From DATFMH01 sp035267045 (lineage in GTDB: Bacteria > Bacteroidota > Rhodothermia > Balneolales > DATFMH01), in contig DATFMH010000022.1 of the NCBI GenBank assembly GCA_035267045.1, forward strand, positions 1-51,300: DNA of 51,300 nucleotides, read 5' to 3'. The position numbers and the translations under genes were made by a program. Shown here in pieces: positions 1 through 8,187 of the stretch. How positions within the stretch are numbered: the first letter of the stretch is position 1; every line of letters begins with the position of its first letter. The notes beneath the pieces are model-generated. The model worked only from the letters and a program-made list of their open reading frames with translations. It did no database searches and had not been told where the DNA came from.

Positions 1-512
1 GGATATGAACGGTCAAAACCGACCATAACTTCGCGGTCTTTAGTCTCATAGCCGGCTTTTTCCAGTTTTTTCCGGAGCACCCGGGTCAGTGCGGCATCCG
101 CTTCTTCATCTTTGAAAGTGAGATGTTGACGTGTAAAATCGTCCCGGACATTTCTGGCTAATACTGGTGAAGCGACTTTAAACCGGTAATGTCCGCCGAA
201 ATCGGGCGTGATTTGCATCCGGCTTTCGTATACGCGCATCCCACAGATGACTTCCGGTTCATCCATGAGCCCGTTTAATAATTTCATGGCCATGTCTTTG
301 TCATGAAAACTGATCTGCCAGTCTGCACCATTGGGGAACCATAAATGATCGTTTTGTTTAACGCCACTCTTCAGCCAGCCCATGGAATACAGACTTATAT
401 CATCATGTTCTTCGTTCCAGCCAAGCCAGTTGTGTAACACCCCGGTGAGATCATGGATATGATTAAATGGAACTGCTACCCGGTTAGGCGACAGTTTTAA
501 GTGCAATCTCAT
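1..512 (-). CDS. cas6: CRISPR-associated endoribonuclease Cas6 (N-terminal part, cut by window edge)
   Basis: An open frame runs from an ATG at 512 to the window edge without a stop, giving 170 codons. It begins MRLHLKLSPN and contains VPFNH, LHNWLG, ISLYSMGWLKSG, a FPNGADW block and a YRFKVASPVLARN block. I recognise this pattern from Cas6 proteins of Bacteroidota type I-B and type III systems: a RAMP-fold first half with an FxxASPV segment. Cas6 cuts CRISPR precursor transcripts within the repeat. The glycine-rich loop and the end of the protein lie outside the window. A GGGGAG ribosome-binding site lies about 7 bases before the ATG. Cas6 is the first gene of its leftward operon here, so other cas genes and the array should lie to the left. 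Recognition is from memory of the family, not from a search. Confidence 0.82.
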   Translation of the reverse strand, partial: MRLHLKLSPNRVAVPFNHIHDLTGVLHNWLGWNEEHDDISLYSMGWLKSGVKQNDHLWFPNGADWQISFHDKDMAMKLLNGLMDEPEVICGMRVYESRMQITPDFGGHYRFKVASPVLARNVRDDFTRQHLTFKDEEADAALTRVLRKKLEKAGYETKDREVMVGFDRSY

Positions 513-700
513 AAAATACTCCCCTATTGTAACCTCAATCTTATTATGGCTTCAATTTATTATCTATGATGTATCATAAAAATGACCATCCTTAAGTTAT
601 GCCATAACCTAATAACAGAAGGTGACAGGTTCTGTCACCCCTTAACTAAATAGATTAATTTTTTCTAATTATCAATTAGAAATTGTAAAAGAAAAGATAA

Positions 701-731
701 GACCTGACAGGTTTTTAAAACCTGTCAGGTC
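701..731. repeat. 31-bp palindrome, copy 1
   Basis: The arms are GACCTGACAGGTTTT and AAAACCTGTCAGGTC, 15 bp each and perfectly paired around a single T. A second copy of the same length lies at 3722-3752 with the inner core reversed (GACCTGTCAGG). Both sit between genes. It looks like a dispersed REP-type element. It could act as a weak terminator, but it has no clear U-tract. Confidence 0.8.
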
Positions 732-751
732 CAAAATTTATCCTGAAGTAA

Positions 752-870
752 TTGTTCATTTATTTATCATGTTCACGTTATGTGAACACATATTATTAGT
801 GAACAAATGGTTTTAAACAATGTTTTCTTTTTAAAAAGTAAAGCCGTAGACCTATTTAGCAGATTGTTCA
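752..870. promoter_or_regulatory. Cluster of TTGTTCA/TGAACAA sites with a central dyad
   Basis: TTGTTCA occurs at 752-758 and 864-870, and TGAACAA at 800-806. A perfect dyad, TGTTCAC-N5-GTGAACA, lies at 770-788. Repeated half-sites of this kind usually mark binding of a dimeric regulator. The cluster is 240-360 bp upstream of cas6, so a link to the cas operon is possible but not shown. Confidence 0.4.
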
Positions 871-912
871 TTCATTAAGCGTGATAGATAATCTTAGCGC
901 TTACACCATTTA

Positions 913-962
913 ATTTTACTTTCAGGCCTTAAAGTAAAATATGATAATCTATATTTTACTTT
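913..962. repeat. Three alternating copies of a 10-mer forming two competing hairpins
   Basis: ATTTTACTTT is at 913-922, its exact complement AAAGTAAAAT at 931-940, and ATTTTACTTT again at 953-962. The middle copy can pair with either neighbour, so two mutually exclusive stems are possible. Function is unknown. Confidence 0.6.
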
Positions 963-1350
963 CCGACTCATAAATAACCACAAACATTAAAAATGTGTCC
1001 TATCCCGTCTTTCATCAACCTAACGTTGATTACCATTTAATAGATTAAATCATAATTGATTCCAATTATTCCACATTAATTGTTTTATTTTGGCTTTTTC
1101 TACCTCCATTTTATGTTCTTTTATCCTGATTTGCCTGTTTTTATGCTTTTTTAATGAAATATTAGGGGATGTGATTAGGAATAAAGCAAATATCTGTGAG
1201 TCTGATTTATGATTGGGAATCAATTAAACATGATCATGATCTAATAATGAATAAACAGGTCTATTAACAGCTCCGCCGGAGCAGGGATTTTTAATACCGG
1301 TTTTACAGATATGACGTCACGTAATTATCTCTTCATCTTTTCTTCAGTCT

Positions 1351-1432
1351 GAATTGGGATTTTTCAGATTAAGGGATGAGTGGATTTGTTTTTTTTAATC
1401 CTTCAATCCCTTAATCCCGCTAATCCAAATTC
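1351..1432. repeat. Imperfect foldback repeat, arms about 36 bp
   Basis: The left arm starts GAATTGGGATT and the right arm ends AATCCAAATTC. The arms also share GATTAAGGGAT and GGATT blocks, around a run of T. It resembles the foldback relics common between genes in this group of bacteria. No coding capacity. Confidence 0.55.
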
Positions 1433-1743
1433 TGACAAATAGAACGCGGATGAAGCGAATTTACCACTATGATCATAAGATAAATATTGAGGGTAAAATT
1501 CACCTTGTTATGCTTTTTTCTCTATGTTGAATACATATCTCAGCATGATTTGTAGAGTCACAATAATCTTTAGATCTCAAATGGCTCCCTATCAAATAAA
1601 AGCATTACTCCTCTTACACTCATCCCGCATTATATTATTCTAAACATACAGTTAATGATATAGAAGTCAATTATTTATACAGGTAGGTGATATAAAACAG
1701 GAATGCTATTTCTTCCAATAAATAATGGCTAATTGTATGTAAT

Positions 1744-2502
1744 ATGAACAAAATAGTATGGCTGTTTATAATAATAATAGTGTTTCTTATGCCGATCAGT
1801 ATTTCCGCCCAATCATTTTTTTTGGGAGTAAGAGGCGGTATAAGTATTCCCAATTTATCTAATGGTAACTCTAATAATCCATTGAGTTCGGGGTATAGCT
1901 CAAGATTTGCCTCTGATTTCGCTGTTTTCAGTGAAATTCAGATTACTAATTTCTTTTCCATTCGTCCGATGATTGAATATTCCGAACAAGGGGGTAAGAA
2001 AAATAGTTTACAAGCTTTGCCAACGCCATCCGAATTTTCACAATTCATTAATCAACCGTATGTCTATGCTGATTATAAAAGTACGGCAAAAATGAATTAC
2101 CTGTTGATACCGGTACTGGCCAAATTCGGTTGGTTTATGGGTAACCAATCCCCCTGGCGATTTTATTTTGACGCCGGACCATTTGCCGGGTATCTTATTT
2201 CTGCCCATCAATTAACAAGTGGGGCAAGTCCCCTTTATCTTGATCCTGATAAACAAAACCAAATAACAAACGGGCCAATTTCTTTTGATAATAAAAACAA
2301 TATCAGGGACGAACTTCATCATTTTAATGTGGGAATATCCGGCAACCTCGGATTTGCCTATCATTTGAAGAATGGCAGCGTTTTTATTGAGGGCGGGGGT
2401 AATTATGGGTTTATTAATATTCAAAAGAATACGATTAATGGTAAAAATCATACCGGTGCTGCTACCGTTTCTATAGGGTATTCGTATGGATTTGGGATGT
2501 AG
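1744..2502 (+). CDS. PorT-like outer-membrane beta-barrel protein
   Basis: A 252-residue protein with a clear signal peptide (about residues 1-22, ending SISAQ). It then shows alternating hydrophobic/polar strands and an early LGVRGGISIPNL segment. This glycine-rich opening strand followed by repeated amphipathic strands is typical of the PorT/OMP_b-brl_2 family of Bacteroidota outer-membrane barrels. Motifs such as YLLIPVLAKFG, FDAGPFAGYL and FNVGISGNLGFAYHL are the usual strand signatures. It should sit in the outer membrane; the substrate or role is unknown. No Shine-Dalgarno sequence is visible before the ATG. It converges with the next gene, with 46 bp between the stops. Family assignment is fairly sure; function is not. 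Confidence 0.75.
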   Translation: MNKIVWLFIIIIVFLMPISISAQSFFLGVRGGISIPNLSNGNSNNPLSSGYSSRFASDFAVFSEIQITNFFSIRPMIEYSEQGGKKNSLQALPTPSEFSQFINQPYVYADYKSTAKMNYLLIPVLAKFGWFMGNQSPWRFYFDAGPFAGYLISAHQLTSGASPLYLDPDKQNQITNGPISFDNKNNIRDELHHFNVGISGNLGFAYHLKNGSVFIEGGGNYGFINIQKNTINGKNHTGAATVSIGYSYGFGM

Positions 2503-2548
2503 TTATAAAGTGTTAGAGTGATTCATGTAAACAGTTCACAGTAATCAG

Positions 2549-3565
2549 TTATTTTTCCCTATCATCCCGTCGATCCTTCCCATCCTTTTTCTTTTTGGAT
2601 TTTGACCGATCTTTACGGACAGGCTGCTTCTTTTCATCTTTCTTTTTCGATTTTACCGTTCCCTTACTATCCCGGCGTCGATCATCTTTCTTTTGCTTTT
2701 CAATCTGCTGTGGCGGTTTCGTTGTACGGGTTCTCGAACGTTCTGACGGCGGTTTTAAATCTTTACGTTTCGTTACATCAGTTGGTGACGTTTTACGTCT
2801 CTGACCATTGTCTTTTTTCACTTCAGGACGATATATCCGAACCCGGTCCTTTCTTATATTTTGACCCGGACTATTAGTGTTTTCTATCTTTACCGGTTTA
2901 AGGCTGCGTCCGGTAACTCTCTGAACTTCGGTTCTGCGTGGTCCATAGATATACGTTACACCACGGCCGCTGTCTCTATAGGTATCGTCAATGATTCGGG
3001 AATTTTTGATTAACCTGTCATTATCCTGCTTCCGCACACGATAACGAGTAATATCATTACGATAGATATAGCGATTCCTGACAAATACCCAGTGCCTGAT
3101 GCGTCTGTAATAATTTATACCAAAACTTATATGGATACTTATCCCGGGACCCAATGGCGCCCATCCGTAATAATCGCCGGAACTGACCCAGACCACCCAC
3201 GACGGACCCCAGGTATCACCCGGTATCCAATACCAGCCGTATACATTATCATATTCCCAACGACCATAATGAAACGCGGCCCAACCCCATGGATAATCCG
3301 ATATCCACATCCATCCAAATTCAGTAAATATCCAGTGGCCATTTGAAAAATACGGTTGAAAACCGGGTCCCACATCCGGGAACCATACATACCCGTAATC
3401 AGGAGAATCAACCCATCTTCCGTAGGGACTCAACTGATCATAAAATACCTGGAAACTAACATATGTTTGTTGTGCTATAGTAAGTTTGGGATAAACCGAA
3501 TACATAACAACAATGGCATACAGAAGGGTTAAATATTTGATCTCTCTTTTCATAATATTAGACAT
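2549..3565 (-). CDS. DUF6600-type secreted W/Y/G-rich protein with a basic tail
   Basis: 338 residues. The hydrophobic leader ends near TIAQQ. If translation starts at the second ATG (residue 5, base 3553) the leader has a normal signal-peptide shape, so that start is likely. Residues about 40-150 are built from repeats of the type YGRWV, YGYVWFP, GHWIF, GWMW and YGWAPLGPG, as in the DUF6600/YXWGXW-type proteins of Bacteroidota, which are thought to be periplasmic or surface-attached. From about residue 160 the chain becomes strongly basic and low in complexity, ending in a long K/R/D run (KSKKKKDGKDRRDDREK). The tail suggests binding to nucleic acid, lipopolysaccharide or another polyanion, but that is inference. 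Function is unknown. Confidence 0.7.
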   Translation of the reverse strand: MSNIMKREIKYLTLLYAIVVMYSVYPKLTIAQQTYVSFQVFYDQLSPYGRWVDSPDYGYVWFPDVGPGFQPYFSNGHWIFTEFGWMWISDYPWGWAAFHYGRWEYDNVYGWYWIPGDTWGPSWVVWVSSGDYYGWAPLGPGISIHISFGINYYRRIRHWVFVRNRYIYRNDITRYRVRKQDNDRLIKNSRIIDDTYRDSGRGVTYIYGPRRTEVQRVTGRSLKPVKIENTNSPGQNIRKDRVRIYRPEVKKDNGQRRKTSPTDVTKRKDLKPPSERSRTRTTKPPQQIEKQKKDDRRRDSKGTVKSKKKDEKKQPVRKDRSKSKKKKDGKDRRDDREK

Positions 3566-3721
3566 TCGGAATTTAATGTTACATATGTAAGATCCTTGTT
3601 AACAAAGGACAATTTTGACAGGAGAACCATGATATGGTGGTAGGAAATAATTGTTAGTGTTGACTATTAAACCAGGTTGTAATCCAACATCGATCAACAA
3701 TCATTGCCATAAAGTAAAAAA

Positions 3722-3752
3722 GACCTGTCAGGTTTTGGAAACCTGACAGGTC
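3722..3752. repeat. 31-bp palindrome, copy 2
   Basis: The arms are GACCTGTCAGGTTT and AAACCTGACAGGTC, 14 bp each and perfect, around TGG. Its length and outer sequence match copy 1 at 701-731. The two copies bracket the PorT-like and DUF6600-like genes. Confidence 0.8.
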
Positions 3753-4030
3753 CGAAACGGAATTCATCTTCTGTGATTCATGTAAACACGGTACTTAATA
3801 TCCTTTTACTCAATGGATGGATATAATCATCCTATAATATATCATTTTTCAATATATCTAGATCATTGGGACAAATAAGAATAACGGGAATAGCTGTTTT
3901 ATTATGGGGTAGATAAACATCACATGTGGTGAACTCGGGGATATAATTACACATTATGAACAGACATAGTTTATACAAGATTCGGACTCATCTGTTACAC
4001 CCAAAAGTTGCCGGTTTCTTACATTAAACA

Positions 4031-4066
4031 AAGGAAGGATACACCATAGCCGATCTATCCCTCCTT
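4031..4066 (-). terminator. Likely terminator of the OPT transporter gene
   Basis: Read on the minus strand, a stem of AAGGAGGGATA with TATCCTTCCTT (10 of 11 paired) starts 26 bases after the stop codon and is followed by a T-rich but interrupted tail. It is a moderate rather than a strong terminator. Confidence 0.45.
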
Positions 4067-4092
4067 CGAATTTATTTAATATTATCAGGCTA

Positions 4093-6078
4093 TTATTCCG
4101 CTTTTTTGTTAAACGCGTTAAGTGCAACTCGATACATTAAATAACAGATCCCTGTTAGCAGGATCAGTCCGGGCCATGTTTCAAAGGGGCTGGCCTGTAT
4201 TCCGAATAACCGGGTAATGCTGAATACATCCGTCCCGCCATAATAGGCAATAGGAATAGCTAAAAGAATACCCATCAATGCTTCACCTGTTATCAAACCG
4301 GAAGCGAAAAGGAGTCCGGCGCGATCACTTCGCTCTTTGGCATTATCAAAATCACCGCGCGCTCTTTTGCGATCCTGATACCGGCTGACAAGCCATGCTA
4401 TCACACCGCCCACCATAGTGGCACAATCAAGTTCGAACGGTAAATAGATGCCAACAGCAACGGCCAGTACCGGCATACGGAATGAGGAGCCCCTTTTCTT
4501 AAGATACTGATCAGCGGCAATCACTAATGCCCCAACAATGATACCGATCCATATCATATCCCAGGGCAGGTTTCCACCAAAAACACCCTGGGCGACACTC
4601 GCCATCAGGGTGGCTTGTGGTGCCGTTAATGAATTGGGATGTGCCGGTGTGGCGGGACCAAATCCATAGGCGGTATGTAATACGCTAAGTATCGGGGCCA
4701 TCACAAAAGCAGATGCCACAACACCTACGATAAGCATGATCTGCTGATTCATCGGCGTGGCTCCCAGTAAATAACCGGCTTTAAGATCATGCAGGTTATC
4801 AGCAGCAATAGAAGCGGCGCTACAAACAACAGCACCGATTAAGATAGCAGAAGCAGGTCCCCTTGTGGTATCACTACCCATAAGCGCCAATAAAATAAGT
4901 GCTGAAGATAAGATCGTTGCAATAGTAATCCCTGAAATCGGATTATTGGAACTGCCAACCAATCCGGACATATATCCGGCGACGGCGGAAAAAAGGAAAC
5001 CTGCCAATATCATTAGGAGTGCCATTGTTAATGAGATACCGGGTGTCCTGATTTCAGTTAGATAAATGACAAAAATAGGGACGACCAATATGGCTATACC
5101 CATCAACACCCATGACATCGGGGTATCATATTCGGTTCGTATTTTCTTGACAGACTCCGAACCCCGTTCCTGAAAAGCCTTGAACCCTTCACTAAATGCT
5201 GTAGTAACAGACGAACGAAGATCAATCAGGGCCCATATTCCACCAATAACCATGGCACCTACTCCGATGTAGCGAATTTGATCCGACCATATTTGATAAC
5301 CGGCATCAACAGCATCTTTAGCATTTGCAGAAACTCCATGAGAAGCGATATAAATAGGTATGGCAACCCACCAACTGAAAACACCACCGGCAAACACCAA
5401 TGTGGCAATATTCAAACCGACGATGTACCCCACAGCTACCAATGCCGGTGATACATCCACTCCAAAATAAAGATAACCCCTCGTACCTATGACTTTGGCT
5501 TTTTCAAATACGCCACTCCAAATATGCATACCCTGCTGGAAAAATTTCATCAATCCACTAAACAGGGTTGCCCAAACGAGATATTTCACATCTGAACTGC
5601 TCTCTTCTCCTGATTTAAGGACTTCCGCTGTGGCAATTCCTTCCGGATACTTCAACTTTTGATGAACAATAAGTGCATTCCGTAGCGGAACGGTAAACAA
5701 CACGCCCAATACACCGCCACATAACGCAATAAGCGTAACTTCCCAGTAATTAAAATGTTTCCAGTACCCCATGATTACCAGGGCGGGGAATGTAAAGACG
5801 ACACCGGCAGCCAGAGACTCACCTGCCGAAGCAGCCGTTTGAACAATATTATTTTCAAGTATGTTAGACTGATTGAAAAGCCTGAGAACGGCCATTGATA
5901 TTACAGCAGCAGGAATGGATGCAGAAACGGTCATTCCTGCAAACAGGCCAAGATAAGCATTCGCGCCTGCCAGCAAAATCGCAAGTACAATACCCAATAC
6001 AAAAGCTTTAATGGTTATTTCGGGTAACTTGACATCCGCACTGATATAAGGTTTTTCACTCTCGGTTATTTTATTCAA
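4093..6078 (-). CDS. Oligopeptide transporter, OPT superfamily
   Basis: A 661-residue, highly hydrophobic protein with about 14-16 predicted membrane segments. The N-terminal part has LPEITIKAFVLGIVLA and GLFAGMTVSASIPAAV followed by NILENNIVQTAASAGES. These are hallmark OPT-family sequences, including the conserved NNIVQT...AGES block and the KYPEGIATAEVL block near residue 145. The prokaryotic OPT branch is thought to move small peptides or metal chelates across the inner membrane, probably driven by protons. Length matches the bacterial branch (about 600-680). The start is an ATG with a GGGGGT stretch about 6 bases upstream. The gene stands alone with its own terminator. Substrate cannot be read from the sequence. 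Confidence 0.88.
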   Translation of the reverse strand: MNKITESEKPYISADVKLPEITIKAFVLGIVLAILLAGANAYLGLFAGMTVSASIPAAVISMAVLRLFNQSNILENNIVQTAASAGESLAAGVVFTFPALVIMGYWKHFNYWEVTLIALCGGVLGVLFTVPLRNALIVHQKLKYPEGIATAEVLKSGEESSSDVKYLVWATLFSGLMKFFQQGMHIWSGVFEKAKVIGTRGYLYFGVDVSPALVAVGYIVGLNIATLVFAGGVFSWWVAIPIYIASHGVSANAKDAVDAGYQIWSDQIRYIGVGAMVIGGIWALIDLRSSVTTAFSEGFKAFQERGSESVKKIRTEYDTPMSWVLMGIAILVVPIFVIYLTEIRTPGISLTMALLMILAGFLFSAVAGYMSGLVGSSNNPISGITIATILSSALILLALMGSDTTRGPASAILIGAVVCSAASIAADNLHDLKAGYLLGATPMNQQIMLIVGVVASAFVMAPILSVLHTAYGFGPATPAHPNSLTAPQATLMASVAQGVFGGNLPWDMIWIGIIVGALVIAADQYLKKRGSSFRMPVLAVAVGIYLPFELDCATMVGGVIAWLVSRYQDRKRARGDFDNAKERSDRAGLLFASGLITGEALMGILLAIPIAYYGGTDVFSITRLFGIQASPFETWPGLILLTGICYLMYRVALNAFNKKAE

Positions 6079-6566
6079 AATACCCCCACGGTGAAATTAT
6101 ACTTTTTGAAATGGGTAATGGCATCGGACAACTCCTATTTATTTAAAAAACATTGTGGCAAAATTAATATTTATCAGTGTTATTACAAATTCACGTAACC
6201 GGAGCGCTGTAATATTTACTTTAAAAGGGCTGCCCTTTGTATTGATATTTTATGATTTAAAAGAAAAATGAGAATGGGACGCTTTTGGTTGAAAACTATT
6301 GTAGATTCCGGCTTTTATATAGAAGGTTTAACAAGGCTTATTATTCAAATTTCCCAATATTACCCCTTTTTTATAAAAACTTATACGAATATTAAACACT
6401 ACTTATGTTAACCCTAACAATTCTATTGACTTCACTTAACATTTTACATAGTTAGTACCTAACATAAGATTTTGGCTTATAATAATTTAGATACTTAATA
6501 AATTGATTTTAGAGTTTTATTCTCTATGTCACTTACTCAAAAATAATTAACTATTTGGGGTACTTG
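6079..6566. other. Intergenic region, nothing recognised
   Basis: An AT-rich gap between the divergent OPT transporter and receiver genes. It should hold both promoters. I found no convincing boxes, hairpins or small genes. Confidence 0.5.
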
Positions 6567-6926
6567 GTGGGAAAAGAAAAAAATATTCTGATAATAGAAG
6601 ATGACAAAATAATATCTGTCGTACTACAAACTTACTTGAAAAAATTGGGTTTTAATGTAATTGACAGTGTTACTACTGGTGAAGATGCTATTGAAATCGC
6701 TAAAAAAACTAAACCGGATATTATCTTATCAGATATCATGCTCGATGGAATATTGAACGGTATCGAAGCTGTAAAAGAAATCACCAGGCATATTAAAACT
6801 GACATTATCTATATGACCAGTCATACGGACCCTAAATATAAAAAGATGGCAGCAGAAACGAATTACATAGATTTCCTGCACAAACCTGTCACTTTCGATA
6901 CCCTCCAAAAGACACTTACCTATTGA
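6567..6926 (+). CDS. Single-domain CheY-like response regulator
   Basis: A stand-alone receiver domain of about 119 residues. It has the acidic pair (IIEDDK), the phospho-acceptor Asp in ILSDIMLDG (residue 56 from this start), the T/S switch in YMTSHTD, and the conserved Lys in HKPV. There is no output domain. In-frame TTG codons at 6555 and 6564 and a GTG at 6567 are all possible starts. I prefer the GTG because a GGGG run lies about 7 bases before it. There is no kinase gene nearby, so it may serve as a phospho-relay partner or act by protein contact. The nearest two-component genes, at 41 kb, already have their own regulator. Confidence 0.8.
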   Translation: MGKEKNILIIEDDKIISVVLQTYLKKLGFNVIDSVTTGEDAIEIAKKTKPDIILSDIMLDGILNGIEAVKEITRHIKTDIIYMTSHTDPKYKKMAAETNYIDFLHKPVTFDTLQKTLTY

Positions 6927-7264
6927 GTTTCATATTTTCCGCTTTAATACCTGATTCAGTGCAATCTGTGTACTAAAATACCCGGAACAAAAAACATATT
7001 GCTTAATTTTTTTTATTCAGGTTTTCTTCGGATTCCAAACCTATCTTTTATAAATTTTAAACTCAATTATCATATCTGTAAGTTTTTTTCATAATAAACT
7101 TATAAACAATATAACCTATTAGGAATATATTGATTTATATAGATACTTTTATTAGAACTAACCATAAGAAGGCTTTGCAAAATTGAGTTCATGAATTTTG
7201 ATATCTAATTTTAACAAATATAAATCTATATATATTTGATTTTTTGTATCATAATTTAATTCCC
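6927..7264. other. Intergenic region, nothing recognised
   Basis: Very AT-rich (near 75% A+T by eye). No gene, hairpin terminator or repeat was found. Confidence 0.5.
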
Positions 7265-7480
7265 ATGAGACGTTTTGACGGAAAAATGAATGGCGAAAAA
7301 TTTCTTGCTGACAAAAATTCGATGGTAGTACATGATCTTGACAACGAAAAAAACCAGTGCGGGATCGATGAAATTATCAACGAAGGCTTCGAAAAACCAT
7401 ACACTAATATTACATATGCACACTGGGATGGTTTCAGTAATTGCCGGCACTGTATCAAAAAAATGCAAAACGACAGATAA
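7265..7480 (+). CDS. Small conserved Cys/His protein, putative zinc binder
   Basis: 71 residues from an ATG. A TTG at 7244 would add seven residues but has no better ribosome site. The core reads VVHDLDNEKNQCGIDEI and ends AHWDGFSNCRHCIKKM. His23, Cys32, His53, Cys60, His62 and Cys63 could form a zinc site. I believe I have seen small proteins with the same VHDLDNE...C...DEII...GxxxCxxC layout in other bacteria, which supports a real gene. Its function is not known to me. It stands alone, about 230 bp before a strong terminator hairpin. Confidence 0.6.
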   Translation: MRRFDGKMNGEKFLADKNSMVVHDLDNEKNQCGIDEIINEGFEKPYTNITYAHWDGFSNCRHCIKKMQNDR

Positions 7481-7712
7481 CAATTTATATGATATTGTCT
7501 GCAATCATTTTCCTGTTATCTTCTATTACTGAAATAATTTTGTAAGTTTTTATTGATTGATGCATCTTATTAATAAGGGTTAGTTGTACCAACCATATAT
7601 AAACCAACTCATATCTACATTAGGTTTGTATGAGATACACCGGGTTAGTTAATCTTTTGGGTTAGTGATTTATACGTTATTCCTTTTTCAAATCCTATTC
7701 CCCCAGTACAAA

Positions 7713-7746
7713 AAAGCCCGGCAGATCTATATGATCTCCGGGCTTT
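7713..7746. terminator. Bidirectional rho-independent terminator
   Basis: A long stem, AAAGCCCGG-c-AGATC paired with GATCT-CCGGGCTTT around a short loop. An A-run lies before it and a short T-run after it. It would stop transcripts of the small Cys/His gene and any leftward read-through. Confidence 0.75.
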
Positions 7747-7794
7747 CATAATGTTTACTCATGATTCTTTTAGAACCCTTTTTAACGGTATTTA

Positions 7795-8085
7795 TCGTGA
7801 GGTTTGGATAAGAATTGCAGAGTTGTAATATTTACATTGAGAATACGACCTGTGAAAATATAACATATCTTGACGACGGACGACTGACCACCGACAACAC
7901 AGAGCTGTTTTGATGCATAAAGCATGATTCCGATACCGAACTCATGTTGATTATATGGTTTTACAGAATAAATAATGGTTACTTAATATCAGGGCATTTC
8001 TCTGTCGTCGGTGGTCATAGAATAATCTAATGTAACAGCTACTTTTATTAAGTAGATGGATTATAAGCTTAAACGAACCTCACGT
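7795..8085. mobile_element. MITE-like element, copy 1 (291 bp)
   Basis: This stretch and 40625-40950 are close copies in the same orientation. Each starts with (A/T)CGTGAGGTTTGGATAAG and ends CTTAAACGAACCTCACGT, so the ends are imperfect inverted repeats sharing CGTGAGGTT and TAAG. Inside, long identical blocks include ACGACCTGTGAAAATATAAC, ATGCATAAAGCATGATTCCG and TAATCTAATGTAACAGCTAC. There is no reading frame large enough for a transposase, so it would need help from elsewhere. No clear target duplication is visible at this copy. Confidence 0.75.
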
Positions 8086-8130
8086 TAATTGAAAAGCTGA
8101 CCACAGATTTTTGAAAATTGACAGCATATA

Positions 8131-8166
8131 AAAAAAGGGACAATCGATGTAACCGTCCCTTTTTTT
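8131..8166 (-). terminator. Rho-independent terminator of the antiporter gene
   Basis: AAAAAAAGGGAC and GTCCCTTTTTTT pair around a 13-base loop, about 20 bases after the stop codon on the minus strand, with a T-run on both strands. Confidence 0.8.
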
Positions 8167-8187
8167 ATCAAAGCAAGATAAATCAGT

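Larger units (their letters stand above)
513..1743. other. Gene-free stretch rich in short inverted repeats
   Basis: No credible gene is visible on either strand across about 1.2 kb of AT-rich DNA. It contains a GGTGACAG/CTGTCACC hairpin (621-639), a 31-bp palindrome (701-731), five TGAACAA-like heptamers (752-870), three alternating copies of ATTTTACTTT (913-962), a GCTCCGCCGGAGC palindrome near 1270 and a long imperfect foldback (1351-1432). A promoter for cas6 should lie within the first 200 bases, but I could not fix its position. No CRISPR repeat-spacer pattern is present. Confidence 0.7.
3566..4092. other. Intergenic region with palindrome copy 2 and a terminator
   Basis: No gene is visible. 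It holds the second 31-bp palindrome (3722-3752) and a terminator-like hairpin close to the OPT transporter stop. The promoter of the DUF6600-like gene should lie in the left part, but no clear boxes were found. Confidence 0.6.
7481..8187. other. Intergenic region holding two terminators and a transposon-like repeat
   Basis: No gene. In order it holds a bidirectional terminator hairpin (7713-7746), a 291-bp element with terminal inverted repeats (7795-8085) and the terminator of the antiporter gene (8131-8166). Confidence 0.75.

Noticed and set aside
1433..1500. Similarity between 1440-1500 and 41035-41090 (GCGGATGAA, AATTTAACTATGA-like blocks)
   Set aside because: Only short blocks match and gaps are needed, so a shared element is possible but not supported.
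513..1743. Possible CRISPR array near cas6
   Set aside because: No regularly spaced identical repeats of 24-40 bp; the repeats present are short palindromes of several unrelated kinds.
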